DNA of 37,198 bases from Lachnospiraceae bacterium (GCA_022796475.1 JAAWIS010000030.1:1-37198); one strand, 5' to 3'. Positions 6,803 to 16,421 are shown, numbered from the stretch's first letter. The notes: generated by a model from the sequence alone, not told the origin. Made by a program: numbers and translations.

Positions 6803-8476
6803 ATGGCGGTAGAGGATATTTCAAATTTGTTTCAGTTCCTTGGGGGGCTGGGCATGTTCCTGTATGGAATGAATATTATGGGCGACGGTATGCAGAAAAC
6901 GGCCGGAAGCAAGATGAATCAGTTTCTTGGGATGGTTACGAATAAACGGATTCTGGGTGTAGTGCTGGGGGCGCTTATCACAGCCATCCTTCACAGCAGC
7001 GCTGCTACCACAGTAATGGTTGTAGGTTTCGTTAATGCAGGGATATTAAACCTGACCCAGGCAGTGGGAGTAATTATGGGTGCGAATATCGGAACTACCA
7101 TTACTGCATGGATGGTATCCTTAAATTCCCTGGGTGATGCTTTTGCTATGCTTCAGCCTTCTTTTTTTGCCCCGCTGATGGCTGGAATCGGCGCATTTTT
7201 CATGACATTTTCCAAAAAGCAGAAAATAAATATGGCAGGAGAGATTTTTGTCGGTGTAGGTCTTCTTTTTATTGGCCTTACCTTTATGTCCGGCGCCATT
7301 GAGCCCTATACAGACGCTCCGATCTTTGCTGATATTTTCCGGCTTTTGGGAGGAAATCCGATTCTTGGAATTATAGCAGGCGCTGTGATTACGGCGCTTC
7401 TCCAAAGCTCTACGGCGTCTGTGGGAATCCTTCAGACGTTGGCCATGAATGGTGTGGTAACCATGAGCGCGGCTATTTATATTACCCTGGGGCAGAATAT
7501 TGGCACTTGTGTAACGGCAGTCCTTTCCAGCGCCGGGGCAAACCGGACAGCAAAGAGGGCGGCAGCGATTCATCTGATGTTTAATACCATTGGCGCCATT
7601 TTGTTTGCGGTAGGAATGTACCTGCTTACATTTTTGATGCCGGAATTTGCATTAGGCTCCATTAATGCGGTGCAGATTTCCATGTTCCATACCATATTTA
7701 ATGTAACCAATACCATTCTTCTTTATCCATTTGCAAATCAGCTTGTGAAACTGTCTGCCCTTTTTGTTAAGGACAAGGAAGATGAGAAGGAAATTCTTTC
7801 CCAGGGGGAAGAGAAAGAGGCCCTGCGCCATTTGGATCAGCGTATTTTTGAATCCCCGGCATTTGCCATTGAGGTTGCGTCCACAGAAGTAGTACATATG
7901 GGGCAGATAACATTGAAAAATATTCAGCAGGCTTTAGATTCTCTGACAAATCCGGAAGAGGTTTCTACGAAAGAAGTATACGAAACGGAAGAAACCATTG
8001 ACCGGATGGAAAAAATGCTGACAGAATATCTGATCAAGGTGAATAACCTTTCATTAAATGAATATCAGAAAATGGTGGTAAACAATCTGTTTTACAGCAT
8101 CAGCGATATTGAACGGGTAGGCGACCATGCGGAAAATCTTGCAGAGTCGGCAGATTATATCCGAGATCATAATGTGAATTTTTCCGGTGTGGGCATTGAC
8201 GATCTAAAGGCTATCGGCGTCAGTGTGATTAAATCCTTTTCCCATGCCATTGAAGCCCGCCGTACCGGAAACATGGATGACGTGCGGAAAGTAAGCCAGT
8301 ATGAAGATGAGGTGGACAACTTAGAGGAAGAGATGCGGGAGGAACATATTGAGCGGCTTTCCAGCGGCCAGTGCGATTCTTCAGCAGGGGTGATTTTCCT
8401 TGATGTAATTAACAATTTGGAGCGGATATCCGATCACGCGTATAATTTAGCGGGATATGTAAAAAATGAGATGTAA
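6803..8476 (+). CDS. Na/Pi-cotransporter family protein with PhoU-like C-terminal domain
   Basis: The 557-residue membrane protein has two inverted Na_Pi_cotrans repeats, marked by HSSAATTVM in the first and LLQSSTASVG in the second; the QSST signatures line the transport path in this family. The hydrophobic part covers about residues 1-320. After it comes a cytoplasmic helical PhoU-like domain (about 350-557) with the repeated pattern SDIERVGDHAENLAE and NLERISDHAYNLAG, the metal-binding helices of PhoU. It likely imports phosphate with sodium, the fused tail sensing or gating. The ATG at 6803 follows GAGAGG. It is flanked by its own promoter and then by gap, so probably monocistronic. The exact ion is inferred from the family. 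Confidence 0.9.
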   Translation: MAVEDISNLFQFLGGLGMFLYGMNIMGDGMQKTAGSKMNQFLGMVTNKRILGVVLGALITAILHSSAATTVMVVGFVNAGILNLTQAVGVIMGANIGTTITAWMVSLNSLGDAFAMLQPSFFAPLMAGIGAFFMTFSKKQKINMAGEIFVGVGLLFIGLTFMSGAIEPYTDAPIFADIFRLLGGNPILGIIAGAVITALLQSSTASVGILQTLAMNGVVTMSAAIYITLGQNIGTCVTAVLSSAGANRTAKRAAAIHLMFNTIGAILFAVGMYLLTFLMPEFALGSINAVQISMFHTIFNVTNTILLYPFANQLVKLSALFVKDKEDEKEILSQGEEKEALRHLDQRIFESPAFAIEVASTEVVHMGQITLKNIQQALDSLTNPEEVSTKEVYETEETIDRMEKMLTEYLIKVNNLSLNEYQKMVVNNLFYSISDIERVGDHAENLAESADYIRDHNVNFSGVGIDDLKAIGVSVIKSFSHAIEARRTGNMDDVRKVSQYEDEVDNLEEEMREEHIERLSSGQCDSSAGVIFLDVINNLERISDHAYNLAGYVKNEM

Positions 8477-8591
8477 CACGGCTTTTGCAGGGCACCGGAA
8501 GGGGATTTTGTGCAACATGCACGTGAAGAATCCCCTGTCATAGGCACTTTGCAAGAATCTTTGGAACATAAGGAAAATTTTGAAAAAGGAC

Positions 8592-8620
8592 TTGCCATTT
8601 CCCGGAAAATTAGGTAGAAT
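8592..8620 (+). promoter_or_regulatory. Promoter for gap
   Basis: TTGCCA (8592-8597), 17-base spacer, TAGAAT (8615-8620). Predicted start near 8627, about 55 bases before the gap ATG, which has AGGAGG at 8667-8672. This is probably the main promoter of the glycolytic cluster. Confidence 0.65.
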
Positions 8621-8681
8621 ATAACAAGGTTGATTTTTATTTAACAAAACTTTTAAGCAAGAAAACAGGAGGAATTCAATC

Positions 8682-9713
8682 ATGGCAGTAAAAGTAGCAA
8701 TTAATGGTTTTGGACGTATTGGCCGTCTGGCATTCCGTCAGATGTTTGGGGCAGAGGGTTATGATGTTGTAGCGATTAACGATCTGACCGATCCGAAGAT
8801 GTTAGCAAACCTGTTAAAGTATGATACCGCTCAGGGCGGATACTGCGGACATATCGGCGAAGGCCTGCATACCGTAGAGGCTGGCGAGGATTCCATTACC
8901 GTAGACGGCAAGAAGATTACCATTTACAAGGAGCCGAAGGCGGCTGATCTTCCATGGGGTGAATTAGGCGTAGACGTAGTATTAGAGTGTACTGGTTTCT
9001 ACTGCTCCAAGGATAAGGCTCAGGCTCATATCGATGCAGGCGCTAAGAAGGTTGTTATTTCTGCTCCGGCAGGAAACGATTTAAAGACCATCGTATTCTC
9101 CGTTAACGAGGATACCTTAACTGCAGAGGATACTGTTATTTCCGCAGCTTCCTGTACAACCAATTGTCTGGCTCCTATGGCTAAGGCATTAAATGACTAT
9201 GCTCCCATTCAGTCTGGTATCATGAGCACCATCCATGCTTACACCGGCGATCAGATGATCTTAGACGGTCCTCACAGAAAAGGCGATTTAAGAAGAGCAA
9301 GAGCAGGTGCAGCTAACATTGTTCCTAACAGCACTGGCGCTGCTAAGGCTATCGGCTTAGTTATTCCGGAATTAAACGGAAAATTAATCGGTTCCGCACA
9401 GCGTGTTCCGGTACCGACCGGCTCCACCACCATCTTAACAGCAGTTGTTAAGGGAAGCGATGTAACGAAGGAAGCCATTAATGCAGCTATGAAGGCAGCA
9501 GCATGTGAATCCTTTGGATACAACGAAGATCAGATCGTTTCTTCTGACGTAATCGGCATGAGATACGGTTCTCTGTTTGATGCAACCCAGACCATGGTTT
9601 GCAAGATTGCAGATGATTTATATGAAGTTCAGGTAGTTTCCTGGTATGATAACGAGAATTCCTACACCAGCCAGATGGTTCGCACCATTAAATACTTTGC
9701 TGAGTTAGGCTAA
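8682..9713 (+). CDS. gap: Glyceraldehyde-3-phosphate dehydrogenase, type I
   Basis: Converts glyceraldehyde-3-phosphate, NAD+ and phosphate to 1,3-bisphosphoglycerate. The 343-residue protein opens with the Rossmann signature [16 protein letters not shown] and carries the catalytic [12 protein letters not shown] block with Cys158, the HAYTGDQ segment containing the catalytic His, and [12 protein letters not shown] at the C-terminus. It is the first gene of gap-pgk-tpiA-gpmI. Codon use is strongly biased and regular, as expected for a highly expressed gene. Start fixed by AGGAGG nine bases upstream. No CggR-type repressor gene precedes it. A terminator directly after gap probably lets gap be made in excess over pgk. 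Confidence 0.97.
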   Translation: MAVKVAINGFGRIGRLAFRQMFGAEGYDVVAINDLTDPKMLANLLKYDTAQGGYCGHIGEGLHTVEAGEDSITVDGKKITIYKEPKAADLPWGELGVDVVLECTGFYCSKDKAQAHIDAGAKKVVISAPAGNDLKTIVFSVNEDTLTAEDTVISAASCTTNCLAPMAKALNDYAPIQSGIMSTIHAYTGDQMILDGPHRKGDLRRARAGAANIVPNSTGAAKAIGLVIPELNGKLIGSAQRVPVPTGSTTILTAVVKGSDVTKEAINAAMKAAACESFGYNEDQIVSSDVIGMRYGSLFDATQTMVCKIADDLYEVQVVSWYDNENSYTSQMVRTIKYFAELG

Positions 9714-9767
9714 TCGTTAACGGCTGCAGGATACCGGAAGTCCGGGTATAAACTAAGGCTCAATAAG

Positions 9768-9798
9768 GGTCCGGTCTTAAAAGGACCGGACCGTTTTT
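9768..9798 (+). terminator. Intrinsic terminator or attenuator between gap and pgk
   Basis: GGTCCGGTC (9768-9776) pairs perfectly with GACCGGACC (9784-9792), a 9-bp GC-rich stem with a 7-base loop, followed by GTTTTT. It lies inside the glycolytic cluster, so it should be partial or regulated, lowering pgk-tpiA-gpmI transcription relative to gap. Confidence 0.8.
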
Positions 9799-9830
9799 GT
9801 ATCATTAGGAAAAGTATTCCATGATACAAA
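9796..9830 (+). other. Second hairpin in the pgk leader
   Basis: TTTGTATCAT (9796-9805) and ATGATACAAA (9821-9830) form a perfect 10-bp stem with a 15-base loop. The first arm uses the T run of the preceding terminator, so the two structures overlap. It could be an anti-terminator, a processing site protecting the pgk mRNA 5' end, or a protein operator. Confidence 0.5.
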
Positions 9831-9865
9831 ATTGTACAGATTGACTGAAAGGGGATTAATCCATA

Positions 9866-11086
9866 ATGTTAAATAAAAAGTCCGTAGATGATTTAAATGT
9901 AAAAGGCAAAAAAGTATTAGTGCGCTGTGATTTCAACGTTCCGTTAAAGAATGGTGAAATCACAGATGAAACCCGTATTGTGGCAGCGCTTCCCACGATT
10001 AAGAAGCTGATGGGTGACGGCGGAAAGGTTATTCTTTGCTCTCATTTAGGAAAGGTGAAAAATGGCCCGAACGAAGGCGAATCCTTAGCTCCAGTTGCAA
10101 AAAGGCTTTCTGAGAAGCTGGGCAAAGAAGTTGTATTTGTGTCCGATTACAATGTAACTGGCGAGGCTGCCACCAATGCGGTAAACGCTATGGGTGAAGG
10201 CGACGTGGTTCTTCTGCAGAATACCCGTTTCCGCGGCAAAGAAGAAACCAAGAACGGCGAGGAATTCAGCAAGGAATTGGCTGATTTGGCAGACGACTAT
10301 GTATGTGACGCATTTGGTTCTTCCCATCGTGCCCATGCATCCGTTGAAGGCGTTACCAAGTTTATCACAGCTAAGGGCGGCTCCAATGCAGTAGGCTATC
10401 TGATGCAGAAAGAGATTGATTTCTTAGGCAATGCAGTTGAGAATCCGGTTCGTCCTTTTGTGGCTATCTTAGGAGGCGCAAAGGTTGCAGATAAATTAAA
10501 TGTAATCTCCAATTTGCTGGAGAAGTGCGATACCCTGATTATTGGCGGCGGTATGGCGTTTACATTCTTAAAGGCTCAGGGCTTAAGCGTAGGAAATTCC
10601 TTAGTAGATGACAGCAAGCTGGATTACTGCAAGGAGATGATTGAGAAGGCTGATAAACTTGGAAAGAAACTGCTTCTGCCGGTTGATACCACGATTGCAG
10701 CAGCATTTCCAAATCCTATCGACGGCCCTATTGAAGTAAAAGTAGTATCTTCTGAAGAGATCCCGGCTGATATGGAAGGACTGGATATCGGACCTAAGAC
10801 ATCAGAATTATATGCAGAAGCAGTTAAGACAGCAAAGACGGTAGTGTGGAATGGACCCATGGGCGTATTTGAAAATCCCACTCTGGCAGCAGGAACGATT
10901 GCAGTGGCAAAGGCTTTGGCTGAAACAGAAGCAACCACCATCATTGGCGGAGGAGATTCTGCAGCGGCTGTTAATCAGTTAGGCTTTGGTGATAAGATGA
11001 GCCATATTTCTACCGGCGGCGGCGCTTCTCTGGAATTCTTAGAGGGCAAGGAGCTTCCTGGCGTAGTTGCGGCAGATGATAAATAG
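9866..11086 (+). CDS. pgk: Phosphoglycerate kinase
   Basis: Transfers phosphate from 1,3-bisphosphoglycerate to ADP, the first ATP-yielding step of lower glycolysis. The 406-residue protein begins with [20 protein letters not shown], has the [12 protein letters not shown] substrate loop, [17 protein letters not shown] in the middle, the hinge and nucleotide-binding [11 protein letters not shown], and the C-terminal [10 protein letters not shown] and [27 protein letters not shown] lies upstream of the ATG. It is 152 bases after gap, separated by the terminator and hairpin described above, and 74 bases before tpiA. Confidence 0.97.
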   Translation: MLNKKSVDDLNVKGKKVLVRCDFNVPLKNGEITDETRIVAALPTIKKLMGDGGKVILCSHLGKVKNGPNEGESLAPVAKRLSEKLGKEVVFVSDYNVTGEAATNAVNAMGEGDVVLLQNTRFRGKEETKNGEEFSKELADLADDYVCDAFGSSHRAHASVEGVTKFITAKGGSNAVGYLMQKEIDFLGNAVENPVRPFVAILGGAKVADKLNVISNLLEKCDTLIIGGGMAFTFLKAQGLSVGNSLVDDSKLDYCKEMIEKADKLGKKLLLPVDTTIAAAFPNPIDGPIEVKVVSSEEIPADMEGLDIGPKTSELYAEAVKTAKTVVWNGPMGVFENPTLAAGTIAVAKALAETEATTIIGGGDSAAAVNQLGFGDKMSHISTGGGASLEFLEGKELPGVVAADDK

Positions 11087-11160
11087 TCTGATACATGCCG
11101 TTCCGCAGGAAAGACCGTAAAAGGTTCAGGAACTGATTAAAAGAGAAGGAGAGCCAAGCC

Positions 11161-11916
11161 ATGGCAAGAAAGAAAATTATAGCAGGCAACTGGAAGATGA
11201 ATATGACACCTTCTGAGGCAGTTGCATTAGTAGAAACCTTAAAACCACTGGTAGTGAATGATGATGTGGATGTGGTATTCTGTGTTCCGGCGATTGATAT
11301 TATCCCGGCTATGGAAGCTGCAAAGGGCACAAATATTAATATTGGTGCTGAAAATATGTATTTCGAGGAAAAAGGCGCATATACCGGAGAGATTGCTCCT
11401 AATATGTTAAAGGATGCAGGAGTTCAGTATGTGATTATCGGCCATTCTGAGAGAAGAGAGTACTTTGCAGAAACCGATGAAACGGTAAATAAAAAAGTGT
11501 TAAAGGCATTTGAGCATGATTTGACCCCAATTATCTGCTGCGGCGAAACCTTAACCCAGAGAGAACAGGGCATCACCATCGAATGGGTACGCCAGCAGAT
11601 TAAGATCGCATTCTTAAATGTAACGGCAGACCAGGCAAAGAAAGCAGTGATTGCGTATGAGCCCATTTGGGCTATCGGAACTGGCAAGGTTGCTACCACA
11701 GAACAGGCAGAAGAAGTATGTGGAGCAATCCGTAAATGCATCGGTGAGATTTACGACGAAGCGACAGCAGAAGCAATCCGTATTCAGTACGGCGGATCCG
11801 TATCTGCTTCTTCTGCTCCGGAGCTGTTTGCACAGCCAAATATCGACGGCGGTTTAGTAGGCGGCGCTTCCTTAAAGCCTGATTTTGGAAAGATTGTAAA
11901 TTATAATAAGCTATAG
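11161..11916 (+). CDS. tpiA: Triosephosphate isomerase
   Basis: Interconverts dihydroxyacetone phosphate and glyceraldehyde-3-phosphate. All catalytic residues are in canonical places: Asn10 and Lys12 in AGNWKMN, His95 in IIGHSERR, Glu167 in [12 protein letters not shown], and the phosphate-binding YGGSV and GGLVGGASL near the end. Length 251 matches the family. GAGAAGGAGAG precedes the ATG. Third gene of the glycolytic cluster, on the same transcript as pgk judging by the short gap without a terminator. Confidence 0.97.
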   Translation: MARKKIIAGNWKMNMTPSEAVALVETLKPLVVNDDVDVVFCVPAIDIIPAMEAAKGTNINIGAENMYFEEKGAYTGEIAPNMLKDAGVQYVIIGHSERREYFAETDETVNKKVLKAFEHDLTPIICCGETLTQREQGITIEWVRQQIKIAFLNVTADQAKKAVIAYEPIWAIGTGKVATTEQAEEVCGAIRKCIGEIYDEATAEAIRIQYGGSVSASSAPELFAQPNIDGGLVGGASLKPDFGKIVNYNKL

Positions 11917-11983
11917 TAAGCAAAATAAGTTATAAAATAAGTATCAGATTTTAAGTGATAAATAGCATCAGATTTCATGTAGC

Positions 11984-12024
11984 TGTCCCCGCAGCATTGC
12001 CTATAAAGCAGTTCTGCGGGGACA
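11984..12024 (+). other. Perfect hairpin just upstream of the gpmI ribosome binding site
   Basis: TGTCCCCGCAG (11984-11994) pairs without mismatch with CTGCGGGGACA (12014-12024), an 11-bp GC-rich stem with a 19-base loop. No T run follows; instead AAAGGAGA starts seven bases later. It is therefore more likely an RNA-processing or translation-control element than a terminator. Confidence 0.55.
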
Positions 12025-12048
12025 CTTGCGAAAGGAGATTACAGCGAA

Positions 12049-13590
12049 ATGAGCAAAAAACCAACAGTTTTAATGATTCTGGACGGCTACGGTTTAAATG
12101 AAAATTGTGAGCATAATGCGGTATGTGAAGCAAAAACTCCGATTATGGATCAGTTGATGAGCCAGTGCCCGTTTGTAAAGGGAAATGCCAGCGGTATGGC
12201 AGTGGGTCTGCCAGAAGGCCAGATGGGAAATTCTGAAGTGGGACACCTGAATATGGGTGCAGGCCGCATTGTTTATCAGGAGCTGACCAGGATTACCAAG
12301 TCCATTCAGGATGGTGATTTTTTCCAGATTCCGGAATTCCTTCAGGCAGTAGAAAACTGCAAACAGCATGATTCTGCCCTTCATCTGTACGGTCTGGTAT
12401 CAGACGGCGGCGTACACAGCCATTTAACCCATATCTTCGGTCTGCTGGAATTAGCAAAGAAAAATGGCCTTACAAAGGTATTTGTTCACTGTTTCCTGGA
12501 CGGTCGTGACACGCCTCCTGCGTCCGGCAAGGAGTTTGTAGAGGAGCTGGAAGCAAAGATGAAGGAAGTTGGCGTAGGAAAGGTTGCTTCTGTTATGGGA
12601 CGCTACTATGCCATGGATCGGGATAAAAACTGGGATCGGGTAAAGCTGGCGTATGATGCCCTGACAAAAGGGGAAGGAAAGACTGCTGCAAGCGGCCCGG
12701 CAGGGATTCAGGCTTCTTATGATGAAGAGAAATATGATGAATTTGTGATGCCTACTGTAGTTGTAGAGGATGGCAGGCCCATAGGATTGATTAAAGAGCA
12801 TGATTCTGTCATCTTCTATAATTTCCGCCCGGATCGTGCACGTGAAATTACCCGGGCGTTCTGTGATGATGAGTTTACCGGATTCCCCAGAGGAAAACGG
12901 ATGGATCTGGTTTACGTATGCTTTACCGACTATGATGAAACCATCCAGAACAAGCTGGTTGCTTTCCACAAAGAGCTGATTACCAATACATTTGGCGAAT
13001 TTTTAGCGGCTAACAATAAAACACAGGCCCGGATTGCTGAAACGGAAAAATATGCTCATGTTACCTTTTTCTTTAACGGCGGTATTGAGGAACCCAATGA
13101 GGGTGAAGACCGGATTCTGGTTCCGTCACCGAAGGAAGTTGCCACATATGATTTAAAACCGGAAATGAGTGCGCCGGGCGTATGTGAGAAGCTGGTAGAA
13201 GCCATTGGCTCCGGCAAATACGATGTGATTATCATCAACTTTGCAAATCCGGACATGGTAGGCCATACCGGAGTGGAAGACGCTGCTGTTAAGGCCATCG
13301 AAACAGTAGACGAATGCGTTGGGAAAGCGGTAGACGCTCTTAAGAAAGCAGGAGGCGTTATGTTCATCTGTGCCGATCATGGAAATGCAGAGCAGCTTGT
13401 GGACTACAGCACAGGAGAACCATGGACAGCCCACACAACCAATCCGGTGCCCTTTATCCTGGTTAACGCTGATCCGGCCTATAAGCTGCGGGAAGGCGGC
13501 TGCCTGGCAGATATTATTCCTACCCTAATCGAATTAATGGGAATGGAGCAGCCCAAGGAAATGACAGGAAAGAGCCTGCTGGTGAAATAA
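12049..13590 (+). CDS. gpmI: 2,3-bisphosphoglycerate-independent phosphoglycerate mutase
   Basis: Interconverts 3- and 2-phosphoglycerate through a phosphoserine intermediate using two Mn ions. The 513 residues match the family (about 510). The metal-binding Asp12 is in MILDGYG and the catalytic Ser62 in GQMGNSEVGHLNMG; the lid-domain DGRDTPP and RYYAMDRDKNWDR motifs and the C-terminal metal sites (NFANPDMVGHTG, CADHGNAEQ) are all present. AAAGGAGA precedes the ATG. Last gene of the glycolytic cluster, closed by the terminator at 13652-13695; enolase is not in the window. Confidence 0.97.
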   Translation: MSKKPTVLMILDGYGLNENCEHNAVCEAKTPIMDQLMSQCPFVKGNASGMAVGLPEGQMGNSEVGHLNMGAGRIVYQELTRITKSIQDGDFFQIPEFLQAVENCKQHDSALHLYGLVSDGGVHSHLTHIFGLLELAKKNGLTKVFVHCFLDGRDTPPASGKEFVEELEAKMKEVGVGKVASVMGRYYAMDRDKNWDRVKLAYDALTKGEGKTAASGPAGIQASYDEEKYDEFVMPTVVVEDGRPIGLIKEHDSVIFYNFRPDRAREITRAFCDDEFTGFPRGKRMDLVYVCFTDYDETIQNKLVAFHKELITNTFGEFLAANNKTQARIAETEKYAHVTFFFNGGIEEPNEGEDRILVPSPKEVATYDLKPEMSAPGVCEKLVEAIGSGKYDVIIINFANPDMVGHTGVEDAAVKAIETVDECVGKAVDALKKAGGVMFICADHGNAEQLVDYSTGEPWTAHTTNPVPFILVNADPAYKLREGGCLADIIPTLIELMGMEQPKEMTGKSLLVK

Positions 13591-13651
13591 AATTTAGAGG
13601 TTAGCATTTTGCCTGAATATCATCTAGTTAGATTGAAAACTAACAGACAGA

Positions 13652-13695
13652 AGCCGGGAAGCCTATGAAATATTTATTGGCTTTCCGGCTTTTTT
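13652..13695 (+). terminator. Intrinsic terminator after gpmI
   Basis: AGCCGGGAAGCC (13652-13663) pairs with GGCTTTCCGGCT (13679-13690), 12 bp with one G-T wobble, followed by six T residues. Strong end of the glycolytic operon. Confidence 0.88.
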
Positions 13696-13723
13696 ATAGG
13701 AAATTGCGCCTTATAAAGCAAAA

Positions 13724-13842
13724 ACCCTCCGGGAGATGCGCACTTCGCGCCTAAGGAAACTGTCTGCTGACGCAGACACGCTCCGGCGCGAGAGTCCGGC
13801 AAGCCGGACTCTTTGTTCCGCACATCCCCCAGGTTTCATAGG
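13724..13842 (-). repeat. Diverged copy of the palindromic repeat family
   Basis: Read on the minus strand this begins CCTATGAAACCTGGGGGATG, closely matching the start of the 102-bp repeats (CCTGTGAACCCTCC then GGGGGATGTGC). The outer parts CCTCCGGGAGATGCGC and GCACATCCCCCAGG are mutual inverted repeats. Inside lie a 10-bp perfect hairpin AGAGTCCGGC/GCCGGACTCT (13791-13812) and a 7-bp one TGTCTGC/GCAGACA (13761-13778). The core differs from the other copies, so it is a relative, not a copy. Confidence 0.6.
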
Positions 13843-13878
13843 CCCCCTTTTCATACATGGTGAGCATATGAAAATTTA

Positions 13879-13907
13879 TTGCACGCCTGATGGATATGCG
13901 TTAGAAT
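13879..13907 (+). promoter_or_regulatory. Promoter for the HAD phosphatase gene
   Basis: TTGCAC (13879-13884), 17-base spacer, TAGAAT (13902-13907). Predicted start near 13914, leaving a 160-base leader that includes a small perfect hairpin GCGTAT/ATACGC at 13977-13990. I see nothing else in 13843-14076. Confidence 0.5.
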
Positions 13908-14076
13908 AAAAGCATTATGATCATAAAAAATCATACGAAGTCATCCTTTTGCCAAAATGATACCCCTTTCAATGAAGCGTATTGATACGCGGGTAAATTT
14001 GACATTTGGGGCATATCCTCTCGTCCGATGAAAGTATGACTGCAAGAATGCATAAGAAAGGAAAGGGAAATACAAA

Positions 14077-14730
14077 ATGGAGAAACAGTACCTATTATTC
14101 GATTTAGACGGCACCTTAACGGATCCCATGGTAGGAATTACCAAGTCAGTTCAGTATGCCTTGCGCCATTACGGGATTGAGGAACCTGATTTAAAAAAGC
14201 TTACCCCGTTTATTGGTCCGCCCCTTACAGACAGTTTTCAGAATTATTATCAGTTTTCAAAGCAGCAGGCAAAGGAGGCTGTGCTGGTATATCGGGAATA
14301 CTTTACGAAACAGGGGATTTTGGAGAATGAGGAACTGCCGGGGATTCGTCAGATGTTAAAAGATTTGAAGGCAGCAGGAAAAATGCTGATTGTGGCCACT
14401 TCCAAGCCAGAGCTGTTTGCAAAGCAGATCGTAAGGCATTTTCAATTTGAAGAATATTTTTCCTTTGTGTGCGGTGCTGATTTGGAAGAAACCAGGGTGA
14501 GAAAGGGAGATGTGATCCGGTACGCCTTGGAACAGGCCGGGATTGGAGAAGATGAGAAATCAAAGTGTGTTATGATAGGAGATCGGGAACATGATATGAT
14601 AGGAGCGAAGGAAAACGGACTGGAAAGCATCGGTGTGCTGTTCGGATACGGAAGCCGTGAGGAATTAGAGGAAGCCGGGGCGGATCAGATTGCGGCAGAT
14701 GCGGGGGAATTGGCCAGGATGCTTCTTTGA
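14077..14730 (+). CDS. HAD-superfamily hydrolase, phosphoglycolate-phosphatase-like
   Basis: A cytoplasmic 217-residue HAD subfamily IA phosphatase. Motif I is FDLDGTLTD (nucleophile Asp9, acid/base Asp11), motif II is the TSKPE region (VATSKPELF), motif III includes the Lys after the cap, and motif IV is MIGDREHDMIGAK. A helical cap lies between about residues 18 and 85. The sequence resembles the Gph/PgmB-like group, but the substrate cannot be read from the motifs; a small phosphorylated metabolite is likely. AAAGGAAAGGG precedes the ATG. The lipoprotein gene follows 74 bases later with no visible terminator. Confidence 0.85.
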   Translation: MEKQYLLFDLDGTLTDPMVGITKSVQYALRHYGIEEPDLKKLTPFIGPPLTDSFQNYYQFSKQQAKEAVLVYREYFTKQGILENEELPGIRQMLKDLKAAGKMLIVATSKPELFAKQIVRHFQFEEYFSFVCGADLEETRVRKGDVIRYALEQAGIGEDEKSKCVMIGDREHDMIGAKENGLESIGVLFGYGSREELEEAGADQIAADAGELARMLL

Positions 14731-14804
14731 TGCTTTGATGATGGCAAAGAATCTGCTTGTATATGAGGCGGATAGCATGGAAAAGCGTTTACGAGGTGAA
14801 GGGA

Positions 14805-16421
14805 ATGAAGAAAAACTTTCTTTCTCTGCATAAAAGGAGGACAATCGCAGTATTGGCGGCATCTGCTGTACTTTTGTCTGGCTGCGGCAAAGGCATCATG
14901 GCAGAAGCGGAAGGCAGCAGCAGAGAAATTGATATAGTGGTAAATGAAAACAGCACAGTTTTTGCATCTTCAGAAGCAGTGCCTGAAACAGATTCCAAAA
15001 AAACAGAGGAGGAGATCCGGGAGGAAGGGATAAAAAGGATCGAAAGCACAGATTTTAGCATCCGGGAGTATCCCATAGATGAAAGCCGTTATGATTTACA
15101 GACCGATTCTCAATATAAAGAAGCATTTCGGAAAGCAGTAACGAATCAGATTCCTATCTGGCATCCGGACAGGGGAGAAGCTCTTTTTTATCAGGATCTG
15201 TTATCAGAAGCAGGGAAAATGGATCATGAAACATTTCAAAGCGAGGTCAGACAGTCTGACTATTTTTATCAGGACTATGACGGTGATGGATTTCCGGAAC
15301 TGATAGTGAATACAGAAGGGCCATGTGTACTGAAATACGATCCAAACAGGAATCAGGTAGAGCTGTACCGGCAGAAAGAACCAGGCTGGAATTTGCTGGG
15401 ATGCGGGCAGATGTATTATAGGCAGCAAGGGTGGGAGGAAGATTCTTACCATTACCTGTATGGGTATGAGTCGGAGGATTCCGGGAGGGCCATCCAGACA
15501 GTTATGTTTCGGGAAATTTTACAAAAGAGTCCGGCAGATTGGGATATCCAGTATCAGGTATCAGCAGATGAATATCAAAATATTGCAGTAAGCGGGAAAC
15601 AGATGATGGATTTAAGAGAAGGCTACTGGGATTCTTATGAAAATGTTCCCCATCCGATGTCTTTTTTTGAACTTTTTGAGAAGGATGGGCAAGGCTGTTT
15701 GCCAGGCAGCAAGCCCAGTTCCAGGATCTGGCTGGAAACGACTCAGCCCCTTCCGGTAAATCAGGAAGAGGGAGAGGAATGGGAGCAGTACAAACAGATG
15801 CTGGAAGGGGACTTTTCCCTGGTAGAGGATGAGCGCTGGGGCAGCCTTCAGTGGAACTACGAAGATGCGCTGGAGGAAGGAAATGGGAAATGTAACTGGG
15901 AGTATTTTCTAATGGATTTTGACCAGGATGGCAGTCAAGAGATGATAATCCGGTTTTACCGGGAAGGCGTTAATAATACTGCATCATTCCGGTACAAAGA
16001 CGGCAAGGTGAAGATGTGGGGCAGCTATAACTCGGCCGATTCCCATGGCTATACAGTTCCGCTGGCAAATGGAAAGATTCTTAGCGTAAACTGGTATCAG
16101 GATAATAAAGACTGGTGGATTATGCGGCTGGATTCCCATGGGCATTGCATCAAAGAAAAGATGTATGCAGCAGGAATCAGGCAGGAGGAATCGGATGAGC
16201 CAAGGGGTTCTGAGGATAAGGAAGGAGAGGGCAGGCGGTATTACTCTTTTGTTGATTATTACCATGATGGCTATCCTTGCGGAGCAGAAATCTCCTTATC
16301 AGAAGAAGAATGGGAACAGATTGAGTCTATGGTGGAAGGACTGTATATTCCGGAAGAGGTGTGGAAACCTTGTTCCACTTTTACTCCCAAGACAGAACGG
16401 CCGGAGATCCCTGGAGTCTGA
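14805..16421 (+). CDS. Putative lipoprotein with Ca-binding-like Asp-rich loops
   Basis: I do not recognise the family. The 538-residue protein starts MKKNFLSLHKRR and has a lipoprotein signal ending LLSGC with Cys27, so it should be tethered to the outer face of the membrane. The mature part is acidic and aromatic-rich. Two loops resemble EF-hand or FG-GAP calcium loops, DYDGDGFPELIV and DFDQDGSQEMII, each followed by a hydrophobic strand, and a third weaker one is DYYHDGYP. This pattern is common in Clostridial extracellular VCBS/FG-GAP-like lipoproteins of unknown role. I chose the ATG at 14805 because GAGGTG and GGG lie just upstream and the signal peptide begins there; the frame extends to 14757 without a good site. 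It may be cotranscribed with the HAD gene. Confidence 0.7.
   Translation: MKKNFLSLHKRRTIAVLAASAVLLSGCGKGIMAEAEGSSREIDIVVNENSTVFASSEAVPETDSKKTEEEIREEGIKRIESTDFSIREYPIDESRYDLQTDSQYKEAFRKAVTNQIPIWHPDRGEALFYQDLLSEAGKMDHETFQSEVRQSDYFYQDYDGDGFPELIVNTEGPCVLKYDPNRNQVELYRQKEPGWNLLGCGQMYYRQQGWEEDSYHYLYGYESEDSGRAIQTVMFREILQKSPADWDIQYQVSADEYQNIAVSGKQMMDLREGYWDSYENVPHPMSFFELFEKDGQGCLPGSKPSSRIWLETTQPLPVNQEEGEEWEQYKQMLEGDFSLVEDERWGSLQWNYEDALEEGNGKCNWEYFLMDFDQDGSQEMIIRFYREGVNNTASFRYKDGKVKMWGSYNSADSHGYTVPLANGKILSVNWYQDNKDWWIMRLDSHGHCIKEKMYAAGIRQEESDEPRGSEDKEGEGRRYYSFVDYYHDGYPCGAEISLSEEEWEQIESMVEGLYIPEEVWKPCSTFTPKTERPEIPGV

Noticed and set aside
13999-14004. TTGACA upstream of the HAD gene as its -35 box
   Set aside because: No -10 box lies 16-18 bases downstream; the TTGCAC/TAGAAT pair at 13879-13907 is better.
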